This document shows positions 23,614-34,069 of a stretch of DNA of 64,000 nucleotides, piece by piece. Positions within the stretch are counted from its first letter, which is position 1. Every line of letters begins with the position of its first letter. The position numbers and the translations under genes were made by a program. The notes under the pieces were generated by a model. It was not told where the DNA came from and made no database searches. It saw nothing but the letters and a program-made list of their open reading frames with translations. Source of the DNA: Psilocybe azurescens (Eukaryota; Basidiomycota; Agaricomycetes; Agaricales; Agrocybaceae); contig JAJIRX010000869.1 of NCBI GenBank assembly GCA_023853785.1, positions 84,934-148,933 of the forward strand. Reading direction: 5' to 3'.

Positions 23614-26600
23614 TCAAAGTAACCACGATCGCATAGTTGCCTCATCTAACTTGGCGTTCGCCTCGAATTTCACTTCTCCCTCTCCGTGTTTTATCATCTT
23701 GCGCTTGATTTCCTGGGTCTATAGGCAACAGTAGTGGTAGGCAATGGCAGTGAAAATGAGATGCTGAAGCAGCAGCGCGCTTTCAAGAGAAGGGCAGCTT
23801 ACCTCCATGATATGCTCTTCGATACTGTTTTCCACGACGAGATGGTACACGTTGACAGGTTTCTCCTGCCCAATGCGGTGCACCCGAGAGATCGCTTGTT
23901 CCTATTGTAAAACAATTCTTGATGAGAAATGTATGCGTTACATGAAAGTGGATACAGTAGATGTACCTCGAAGAATGGATTCCACCATGGATCCATGAGT
24001 ATAACACTGTTGCAAGCCGTTATATTGAGACCTTCGAACAAGCACGTATTAGGATCCAGTATCTCTGCTCGAATGATTAAGTAAGGCTTACCCGTTCCAC
24101 CTGCTTTGATTGAAATGATGATGACGGTACATTCGTCGTCCTCTTTGATTTGCTGCAAGGCTTGCTTTCGAAGCTTTGCATCCATATCGCCAGAATCTGA
24201 AAATCAAAAATCAGATCATGCTAGACGATAACGAAGGGAACTAACGAACATTCAGTCCAGCATATATTGGCTCGGACGAGAGCCGTGGTGACTATTGGAA
24301 TAAGCCTAGTGAAATGCGTCTGTTTTGAAGAGGAGGAGAGAATTTGTCAAACACTGCTCCAAAATAACTTCCATATACTAACAAAAATGATCGTTTTCTC
24401 CCTCGCTTGACGCTCTGCTAGGATCTTGGACATGGCACATATCCTGGACGATTGATACTCCTTGCGGAAAATGCCACTGGTCGCGGTCGAAAATATGGCG
24501 CATCTAGACGGTAGAGAATAAACATTGGTAAGAATCAAAAATTTGATTGAATATCATATTTACCTTTCCTCATATTCTTTGCCATCTTCGTTGCCCAAGA
24601 TGCTGCCTTCGATTATTTCCGACACAAGAACCGGGTGATCACAAACTACATGCTCGCAAACACAGGTGAGCTCAATTCAACATCACGGTTACTTACGTTA
24701 AATAAAAACTTGCCTTGCCGCAAACGAGTGATCTGAGCAAAATTACTAAGCTTCAAACCTCTGATGTACTGATAGACGGCTCTCTCCCAATAGGTCAACT
24801 TAACATCGATGACATGATCTTCCCGAGGTGGTAGTGGGACCAGCGGTGTACCATCTCCGGTGATATCATCGCTCTTGTTCCGGAAGATGAAGAACGAACC
24901 ATGTACTACCTGCAATGCGTCGCATATAATCAGGATCAATGCAGAAGAGACTGCAATGGAAATGAAAAGGCGTACGCTAAGCATGTGCTGCGCCACTGGG
25001 TCCGTGATCTTTCCTTTCTGTCGCTTCGAGTATATCTTCCTTTCAAAAACAAGGCGGTCATGGAGCTTCTCATAAGTAACCCCCAGGAATTTGAGCAGAG
25101 GATAATAATCCAAGTAAGAATTCTACACCGATCAATATGTCAAGACTTGCCGAGCCAATGTTCAATTTTGCAAAGAAATAGTACGTACTTGGGCAGGCGT
25201 TCCAGTAAGACACAGCGCATGCTGCTTTTTAATAGCCCACACCGCGTCAGCAGTCTTCGTTGAAGGGTTCCGAAACTGGTGCGCTTCATCTACAACGTAA
25301 CACAGCTCGGATGTCAGTCTTCATTTATTCACTCATTGAGAGATTGAGAGAACAGAAAAGCGGAGAAGAGAAACGATTCAAATTCACCAGTTATGACTCT
25401 ATACCAGTCATGCTGGAAAAGCGGCCAGTATTTCTCTGCTTTTGTGTGGTCTGTCTCGGCCTCCGCGTTAGGCACGAAAGCTTCGTGTTGACGCTGTAAC
25501 TGTGTGTAGGTGCAAAGCTGTTCATAAATCGATAGATCGATGAAGTGATCATAAAAATTGACTGCTACAAGCAAGGAGACCATCCACAGTAAGGCTTACC
25601 ACGATGTCTACGTCTAACACTGTATAGGTATCCACGTCAGAGATCTTAAGTAAGAGCTGAATTGGATATCAAAGAGGCTTTATATTCACATAATTTGGTT
25701 GAATAGCTATCGTAATAGCATACTTTCAAGTGAGGGGAAAATTTCTTGACTTCTGCGAGCCAGTGATCCATAATCCCTTTGGTAGGAACGACCACTCTAT
25801 ACCGAAAGTCCCATTAACATGCCGAATAGATGAGGAGAATGGTTCACATACAATGTTGCTCTAGCTCCTTCAAAACCATCAGGCGGCGGATTGCGCACGA
25901 TCAGTGCAATGGACGTCGCAGTCTTCCCGCACCTATTTAGTGTAAAATAGTATATCATGAAATCCCGAAAGCGACAACCAAAAACGTACCCCATGTCGTA
26001 CGCGACAACATACCCGACATTATTGACCGTATCTGTGCCACATACTGTCTCGCCTTGTTCTCTCGCCACGAGGAGATGCAGATCCGCTGCTTGGAAGGGC
26101 CTCAGCCGCTGCCCGTTCCTGAAGATGCCAGTGGCGCCGTCGTGCTCAAAAAACGGGCGCTCTTCGGCAGCCTGTGCCTGTGCGGGCCGAGCTTGTGCCC
26201 GGCCTTGAACCTGAGGCTGAGGCTGAGACGAAGACGGCGGCGTCACGCTCTGCGGAAGATCATCCAACACATCGAATTCCAGGTCCTCCTTCTTAATAGG
26301 CGGCCTCGAGCCGAACGTCGCCGGGGTCGCGCCGCTGAGTCTGGGACGGCTTTGGGACGACAGACGCCTGTTGATTATGTTGGCAGCTTCTGCGGCGGGG
26401 TCGAGCTGAGGAGGGACGGTGCGCGAGGAGGAGGGACTTTCATTTGGGCTGCGATTGGCTTGGATGGAGAATGCGCCTTGCGCGGGAATAAAGTCGGGGA
26501 AGGTGGTTGAACGAGTGCTTGGGCGAGACCGTAAAGGTGTGGTTGGTGGTGTGGCCAAAGGATTGACAACTGGTTCTTGTTTAATGGCACGGGAACCGGA

Positions 26601-27088
26601 AGCCTGAATATCGCGATGAGCATGAGCATGAGCATCGCATAAGGTCATGAAATGTAATCTAACAGGTGTGTTGGGACTGCCAAGTCCAGAGAAAAAGGCT
26701 CGAGGCCTAGAAGAGGCGGGTTCTTCACGCGACCGAGATGTCGCGGGAGGTGAGAGTGCAGCGTTCTGTCAGGTTAATTTTAGCGATCGTGGTCTACAAC
26801 GTCAAGTAGAACTTCTTCAGTAGTGCTTACAAGTATGCTGCGTGGTGGAGGAGTCAATGACGGGGACGGATACGCCAGAACTCTCCTCGATGTCTTGTTC
26901 ACAGGCGTGACAGGCTAAAAGAAAGACGCGATTTCGATGAAGCCCATTGTCATTGGACATTCAGAAGCCAGTGGCACGACACGACTACTCACCGTCTGCG
27001 CTTGCGATACGCGTCTGGCTGGCGTTCGCGGGGTGTCGCTGCCATCTTGTGAGTGCCCTCTTGTGGGTTGATTAGCGCGAGCGGGCAT
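23614..27088 (-). CDS. SNF2-family DNA-dependent ATPase/helicase
   Basis: ATP-driven DNA translocase of the Swi2/Snf2 superfamily, nuclear by family. Start at 27088 (MPARANQPTRGHSQDG), with a disordered, Pro/Ser-rich N-terminal region of about 300 residues. Motifs then follow: LRPFQAADLHLLVARE; motif I DMGCGKTATSIAL with an intron inside the Gly codon (25930-25990); VVPTKGIMDHWLAEVKKF; the DEAH box DEAHQFRNPSTKTADAVW (about 25280); LTGTPAQ; and in the C-lobe EKTIIFV, NITACNSVILMDPWWNP and motif VI SRVHRIGQEKPVNVYHL (about 23880). Ends TMRSWLL at 23614. At least a dozen short introns. I see no RING finger or chromatin-reader domain, so assignment to the Rad5/Rad16, Rad54 or another subfamily is open. 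Confidence 0.88.
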
Positions 27089-28794
27089 GGGTGGCTAGTA
27101 GATCCTAGATGCTGTCGCGTCTGTCCCGCGTCGCACTACTGAGAATGCCACCCGCGGGCACTGCTGAAGAAGTGGGGGAAAGAAAGAAGAGAAACAAAGG
27201 AAAGTTGGAACCCCTTCCCCGGCCTGTTAGATCAGATTGGAGCGCTTTTAACCAAAACCAGGAGAGGATTGACTTCGGGCTCATTGCTCAGGGACTTCCT
27301 CCATCTGGGTTCTCTTACTTTAAAAGCAAAGACAGTAATCACAATCACAACCAATCCTCGGGTTTCAACCCTCCATTCTCAAATCCTTTGTCCTGTCCCT
27401 GTCCATCGAAATTCGAGAATGCCAAGTATGTCATGCATTTGCCCGAATGGAGGTTATAGCACTCGGATAAGAGCTTTCAACATAAACTCTCAGAGTCGAG
27501 GTCAAATAAACGCTGAATATATGCCAGTGAATACATGGTAATCCATGTGGTACCGCCTTAATCGTGAGTCACGACCTTGAGCCTGCAGGCAACAGAAGCC
27601 TGGACCTTATCCAGTCGAAATATGGTCGAAATGGAGGCGAACGATGGCTCAAAAGAGAATGTTGAGCGAGATGTTGAAGATGACGATGATTCAAGAAGAC
27701 AAGGGCAATAATACCGGGACTCGGCAGTCGCGAACGACGCTCGGAAAGTAGCGACGACTTCGTGCACGCGTTGCCCTCCAACGCCACTATTCTCCAACCA
27801 TTCTCTGCGAGAACTTCACATCGTTTCATTCTGACGTGTAAAGACAAAAGCACTCCACAGTAAGTACTTCATTGTAGCAGCAAAACTCCAGTGCACCGAA
27901 TTATGGGTTAACGCGTCTTATTGTATGCGTCTTACTTAGTGCCAGGACTAGTACGAGTTTAATTCAAGATCTGGGTACAATAACCTGCATCATAAAGTCA
28001 CTCAGCTTTAAATGTCAAAGCTTCGATCTAAAATCTTGAACTATACTAATCCTACCCGCCGACGCTTTGCTAGTTATTTGGTGTCATGGACTCAACATAA
28101 TGGATTCAACATAATAGACTCGACGGCAGTCCGATAGGTACGTACATAGACATAGTTTATTTCCCCTCTATCACAATAAAAGCCAAAGACCGCACGATTT
28201 AAAATAGAAGACTATATTCTGCCAATGTGATGTGAAGATAAAGATAAGTAGTACAATTTAATGGAGTGTGGATAATTGCATTGCATGGAAACAGCGGCGA
28301 AGTCGGACTACGGAAAACAAATGGTGAAAGAAAGGGTTCATGGAAATGGTGCTATACATACATGGATTTAGACAGATTGCTGATTTTTGACAGATGGAAA
28401 GTAAGTAAGGTGCGGGCGATGGTTAAACTTGAAGTGTCCGAGCTTTATGTAGAAAAATAGATAGATAGATGATGGCAGCACTGCCGCTAGGGTGACTGTT
28501 GCGATGTAAAAGGGCGCAGTCTAATGATTCGATTCTAGAGGTCTAAGGCGGAGGCGAGGCGAGGTACCATTATGGTTTTGCTGAGGCATTTGAGGAGGTT
28601 GACAGTCCGAGTCTAGGGATAACAGGAAAGGGTCATCTTCTGTCAGCGGCTGCGCGATAACAGACTTAGCACAGGAATAAATAGCTTACTTCAGTTTACC
28701 TCCTATAGACCTATAGATTACGTAGAAGCTCAACGTTAGCATGCGTTCAAATGCAGTGCTTCAAAGCGATGATAACGAAGGAAAATGAAGAGGA
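27089..28794. other. Intergenic, no gene supported
   Basis: Promoter side of the SNF2 gene on the left, 3' flank of the next minus-strand gene on the right. Frames at 27109-27459 (+) and 27569-27853 (-) have no recognisable domain. Two near-direct repeats of caacataatgga at 28089-28112 and a short gata tract at 28461-28472. Confidence 0.45.
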
Positions 28795-29562
28795 CTAGAT
28801 GACTGACTTTAGCAGGTGGATATCAACGCGGAAGTGCTTCCACCCGGACGACTTGTCAAGCTTGACACGACGTTTGTTGATGATGACTCTTTGTGCTTGT
28901 GAGCAGTTTTGGTCGGACACGTCCGAGTCCCGAGATGAGGCCTGGACGTGAGCCTCGGGCCCGGGTGTAGGTTCCCTCTCAGGTGAAGGCGCTCGTTTGT
29001 GGTCAGGTTGTTCTACGCAATAGTAACAAAACAAGGTCAGCTCGGGGTATCCATAACTTCTGTACAGAAAACAAGGTAATATAACGATGGAAACACGCAC
29101 CCAAATAAATCGAATGCTCATCCCACGAAATAACCGTCGCCCCTCGCAAAGGCGAAGACTTCTTCTGCCCACCATGCCCGTACCAGTACGGCTTCGGCCC
29201 CCATGCGCATGGCTCCTACGCTGGCTGCGCCTCCTCTTCCGCTCATCGAACACGTGCGGCGCAATGCCACTGATGACCTCCCGCGGGGTGGGTTTGAAGT
29301 TGGCGATCGCCTCTGCGGTCGTGGCATACACCTTCGCCATGCGCTGCAGCGACGGGCCTGCGTTGAGGATCTGGTTTTGCGTTTGTAGATTGGGATGAGG
29401 ATAATTAGGAGGTCGATTTCCTCCGAGTCGGCTTGCGACTGCGGGAGGCTGCTGCGTGCTCGTCGTCGTTGTGGTACTAGTGCTGACTAGAGATAACTGG
29501 CTCGGAGAGCTAGGGAATGAGATTACAGTGGCAGCAGCAGCAGTATCCAGCACGCCAGCCAT
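28795..29562 (-). CDS. Conserved-looking hypothetical protein, two exons
   Basis: Not recognised. Exon 1 runs from the ATG at 29562 (MAGVLDTAAAATVISF): a Ser/Thr/Pro-rich stretch, then RMAKVYATTAEAIANFKPTP and a basic run RKRRRSQRR. A later frame reads CAWGPKPYWYGHGGQ and RGATVISWDEHSIYLG, which looks strongly coding but is offset by one base from the first frame, so an indel near 29200 is likely. An intron at 29013-29100 (gtgcgt...tag) joins to exon 2: QPDHKRAPSPEREPTPG to the stop at 28795. About 230 residues. The basic run could be a nuclear signal. No transmembrane segment remains in the spliced product. Confidence 0.55.
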   Translation of the reverse strand: MAGVLDTAAAATVISFPSSPSQLSLVSTSTTTTTSTQQPPAVASRLGGNRPPNYPHPNLQTQNQILNAGPSLQRMAKVYATTAEAIANFKPTPREVISGIAPHVFDERKRRRSQRRSHAHGGRSRTGTGMVGRRSLRLCEGRRLFRGMSIRFIWVRVSIVILPCFLYRSYGYPELTLFCYYCVEQPDHKRAPSPEREPTPGPEAHVQASSRDSDVSDQNCSQAQRVIINKRRVKLDKSSGWKHFRVDIHLLKSVI

Positions 29563-31734
29563 GCGTCCTTCTGTCCGATAAGCAAGTGGCAGGAGATGAT
29601 GATGGAAGAAGGTAGGTAGGGAACCAACCAGCCACGGGCAATATATTAAGACGGCTTTCGTTCGTTGCGTGCGTCGAGTCAAGGATAAGGGGACTTAGCG
29701 GCGCTATTTAATTGAATGCCCCTTCGATCCAATAGATGGCATCAGGTACAATTATCCCTTTCATGAACCCGAATCGTGATGAGGAATGGCGTTTTGGAAA
29801 CCGTCGAACTGCGAAGCACTGCCGCCATGCCAGCCATTTACTGCATGGCATCACGCTCATAGCGCTTGATCTCCCGATGTCATTTCATACGACATCATAG
29901 GTAAATATAAGGTCCAGGAACGTTCACCGAGTGATGGTGACATGACAAATGATAACGAGAGTCGTGATGACTTATATTTACACTTAATTTACGCCCCGAT
30001 ACAGACCGACACTTAACGTGGACCAGAACTGTACGGCTCCAACTTTTTCGTTCGGTTACTCCCACCTTCCTATTTCGTCAAAACATATCTTCTCACTGAA
30101 AATCTGGGTCTGTTTCGGAGACTGAGATGTATTCTCTCAGTCCATTTCACACAGATGGGCTCATTGGCGGTGAATACTCCATTTCTCATGGTCTGATTGA
30201 TGTAAATGTAACTTTATAGAAGTTAGGGACACTACCTGCGTTATCCGAGCAATATCATTACTGAACCCGGCGTCACTGATGTGCCGTTTCTGAGTTTAAA
30301 TCTAAAACAAAGTCAAGATCACGTGATTTAACTTTGCATTGCGTCGACATCTTGACACTTTTGAAGTAGTTTGAGCGAGGGCTCTTCGAGTGTGTTTTGT
30401 GATGTATATATTTCAGCTGTGCAATATGTGGTGCTTTGAATTTTGTGGGATCTGAGCTTCTAAAGGGCCGGATTCGGCTTACATTTGGAATTTCACACTC
30501 CGCATTACAGTCACTCTGCATTTACACGTAACAGTGGACATCCGAGCGAGTTCAGATGAGGTATTAAACCACTGGATAGAGCCAAAATACATGATTGGAA
30601 TACTCGAATTATGCCCTATGTTCCACGCAAGTTCGACCTGAAAATAACTCAAAATAACCAAAGGTATCCGTATTGACGAAATGGGATGGTGAAACTAAGC
30701 GAACGAAAAAGTTGGAGCCGTGCGGTTCTGGGCCAACGTACACCGAGTACAGTCATGCAGAGTCTTCAAACGCCAGTTTGGGTACAGTTTGGGAGAAATT
30801 TAGGGGACATCATTCACGCGTCGAATCTCTGTCCGAAGATGACCGATACGTAGATGCAAGAATAAGCACAGAATCATCGATCGTTCAAACTTCACACAGG
30901 TCTATTAAGACTCCTTTGAATGGCTTTGGAGTAGCTCTAGTCTAGAAGATGGTCGCGCTGTGTCAAGCAGAGACCGTAATGTGGGAAAACGAGAGCAAAA
31001 GTAGAGACATACATTCGAACAATCGTAACCCATTACCAAACGCGTTCAACGATGCCGTTTTTTGACAGTAGGGCTGCATAGCATTGGGAAGTTGCAATGC
31101 GGAGGTTGGATACTTGATATGTATAGACCACAGCGCAGTGAGTGATATGGACGATAACGAGATAGAGGCAGGGGCCGGGGAAAGGAAAGGATGAATCAGA
31201 ACTTGACTTGTTCCGCCGCTTTCTAGTTTTTAGTGTCATCTCGTAACGCTCCACACCAACAAAAGATATGAAATGACCCGCACACTAATGTCAGTAATCA
31301 ATTTATACCCTCAGTGCGAGTGGAAAAACGGATCACGACGCACTGGCGGTTTTTGCCTTTTGTCGTTATCTGGGTCGTCCACGTCTCCCACTCCCACTTG
31401 AAATGGATTGCCGCCACCCGTCGACGTCTGCCATCCATCTGAATCTCGCCACAACTACTACTTGGGCTTTTCTTTTTCATATTGGCCTGGAGTAAACTGT
31501 AAACGTTCGTGTTTCTGTTCGGGTACACGAACTTCGCAGAGGCAGTATCTGCCGCGATAGAGTTGAGTTGATTTTTCGCGTCAAGTCCAACTCATTCAAG
31601 TATCACTAGAACGTTCGAGGTGACAAGCTGTCGACGCCTACATATCTTTCCTATTAATGAATGACGAGAACGAGCTTGAGAATGCTTCGGCAAACTAGGC
31701 TCGTCAGCGATAACTTATCACACGTGTCGACCTT
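29563..31734. other. Intergenic with an inverted repeat
   Basis: No gene supported. A plus frame at 30673-30945 starts inside one arm of the inverted repeat and has no recognisable domain; minus frames at 31033-31254 and 31298-31528 likewise. Confidence 0.45.
30017..30739. repeat. Inverted repeat pair, ~65-bp arms, MITE-like spacing
   Basis: The arms 30017-30082 and 30674-30739 are reverse complements with several mismatches around a perfect 22-bp core (30033-30054 and 30700-30721; core begins acggctccaactttttcg). About 590 bp lie between the arms. No flanking target duplication is obvious. It may be a remnant of a non-autonomous DNA transposon; not proven. Confidence 0.6.
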
Positions 31735-32425
31735 TCAATCAGTGAGATAAGCAGTAATTGTTCCAGCCTCTTTCCTGGTCCCAGATCGCAGCCTAACGAA
31801 ACCGCACTTCTGATGCCTTCTGGTTTGGTCGAGCTTCAATCCTTGCAGGAGGTCGAGATAAAAATCAAGAGGTATGGCGCCGAAGATGAGATCCACTAGT
31901 TCTCCCACATTCGACTCGTCATCGTGCCTCGAGAGCTTGCAGAGCTTGTGGCAGAAGATCTGCGTACGAAAGAACCTGCCAATGAGTGTCAATTAGATGA
32001 TCATGACGACACAGATAGGCAAGAGCTTACTTGCGCTTCGATCCACTGCTAACGACACGATCGTCAAGTGCTCAGTGAGCTTAACTATCCGGCGATCTAA
32101 GACTGCCTCAATGGCACCAGACCGTCTATCCTTATGCTGTAAAGATCGAAAGTTAAGTAGAAAACTCCTGAAATGACGTACGGATATTATATTTCTGACT
32201 GGTAAGTACCAGAACAGCTGTAGCAGAGCTAGGAGCTTCTGGTGCCGTTCACTTGTCTCCGTATGGGAGCAGTAGAGAATGGCTGTCGCAGCCTTTGACT
32301 CTGGTCGCAATAGTAGACGCGCAAAGCACTAATAAAACGAATAAACAAGGTGCTATCTTATCCTGGACGAGTTTGGCTGCTGGAAGACGCAGACACGTAG
32401 CCCATTCGGCAAGCGATTTCGCCAT
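31735..32425 (-). CDS. Hypothetical multi-exon protein
   Basis: Not recognised. A plausible model starts at 32425 (MAKSLAEWATCLRLPAAKL), splices at gtccag...ttag into CFARLLLRPESKAATAILYC and RHQKLLALLQLFWYLPVRNI, then at gtacgt...ttacag into HKDRRSGAIEAVLDRRIVKL, then on to ELVDLIFGAIPLDFYLDLLQ, ending at 31735. The third junction is not cleanly in phase, so the model is tentative. The helical, Leu/Arg-rich character would fit a small membrane-associated or helical protein, but I cannot name a family. Confidence 0.4.
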
Positions 32426-32779
32426 GGCATGAGCCGGACAGGAAAGACTAAAAGTACAAGCTTGCGAGATCCATCTATATTCGTATTTCCAGGCCCAATG
32501 AAATCAATCGAGTGAGTTTCGATTTTGAACTGGAATTTGAAAGAGAAGAGCAGAAGATCTTCAATGTCGTTCAGGACGTCGTGGAGAAAAGTGAGGGATA
32601 GTGAGGGTCAGGGTAGAAGGACACCGCTTGGCGTTGTCGGATATCACCAGCACGATGTGTGGGAATATTTGTTACTATTAATAGGGCACGCGCCCATTCT
32701 AGTTTGCAAGTTCACCTTGACCACACCCACAAACGCGACCTTAACTACAGAGGAGCCAGAGTATAAGCTTTTTGAACTT

Positions 32780-33270
32780 CAAAACTACATTTCCTTGAAA
32801 TCAATCCATGCTTCCTGGAAAAATCTCGTTGCTGACATCGCAGAAGACATTGACATCGGCGACCTCTTCACATTATTGCGTGAAGCACCACGGTTAGAAG
32901 AAACCATACTTGAAGAGAGCCTTATGTTTTTATGCATCCTTTACCGACGGCCTTGAGCTGATACCCATGCTCAAGGCCATCCCTTCCCTCACCTCTCTAC
33001 GGCAACTACAGCTCTGATCTGGGTTTTACGACTGAGAATCTTTTCAAGCGCCTCTCTCAGACCTCCCAAGGACGACCTCTTGATGAACGTTCAGAAATTA
33101 CTATTATAGTCAGATTTCTTCCCATTCTCAAACCCTTCAACTATTCCCCAAAATTTCCATAGGACTGCAAAAAAATCCGAGATCTTATTTTTGGCATTGT
33201 CGAGTGTTCGGACACAGAGTCTAGCAACAATGTTGATCATTCATCCAGGAGGCTGCTCTATTTTTAGGCT
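32780..33270 (+). pseudogene. F-box family fragment, C-terminal half only
   Basis: ISLKSIHASWKNLVADIAED and DIGDLFTLLREAPRLEET match the middle of the 13245 F-box copy. They are followed, in other frames and across stop codons, by LIPMLKAIPSLTSL, ENLFKRLSQTSQGRP, RFLPILKPFNYSP and IFGIVECSDTESSNN. The F-box half is absent. Stops and frame shifts throughout mark it as a relic. Confidence 0.8.
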
Positions 33271-34069
33271 GTTTTACGAACCAGGGGGCGAGTATTGCCG
33301 CATTCCTCCTCCGGAGTTCAGCGCAGAGACAGCGCCTTGTAGATTTTGGGATTAAATTCGAACTCTTTGAAGTTCCACCTTGACTCTAATGACAGAGATT
33401 CCAATGACAATGACGAAGATGACGCAGTGACAATAGGGAGGCTAATTCTTTCTTCTCTCCCTGCCACTTATTGTTTAGACAGAAGAGTAATTGGTATTGT
33501 GTATATGCGTGAAAGTAGGTAAATTTAGCCGAATTGTTGGTCATGTTAGATAGTTCCCGCTGCGTTCAATGGATCAGAATAGGTATTTGGTTTCATTGTT
33601 TTGACTAAAATGGTCGCAGTGGCTTTCTAGAATCTACTGCTGCAGATGTGATTTTACATTACGCTAATCCTTTCTGAGTTCCTCTGTTCTGTTGTTTGAA
33701 TGATGTGTCTACTTGATATTCCCACGGACACTGATCGGCGGTGGCAAGCGCCGGTGAAAAATTAAGCGCTCAGCCCTGACCTCTTAGGAAAGGAAGGCGA
33801 TGGATCATGTGGTCTTCGGTGTAGTTGCATGGGGCTGAATGCACACTAATGTGCGTATGTGTTACTACAGGCCCTAATACATGATCACCGTCACGAGGCC
33901 AGTCCACTAGAACAGTCACTAAGTCGGCCCCCCGATAATGAAAGGAATGATGATCAGAAGATAAGAATAGCATTTATACATGTGATCTATTCCAGTCAGT
34001 GAGATAAACTATCTTTTCTCAGGCCTGTAAGACGAAGTCTCTCGCCCAGGCTCCCCGCGAATAGCCGAC
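33271..34069. other. Intergenic, no feature seen
   Basis: AT-rich spacer and the upstream region of the exchanger gene. A minus frame at 33770-33973 has no recognisable domain. Confidence 0.45.

Noticed and set aside
27109..27459. Plus frame of 116 codons upstream of the SNF2 gene
   Set aside because: Overlaps the expected promoter, low complexity, no domain.
28461..28472. gata microsatellite
   Set aside because: Only three units; expected by chance in AT-rich DNA.
30673..30945. 90-codon plus frame
   Set aside because: Begins within an inverted-repeat arm and shows no conserved-looking motif.
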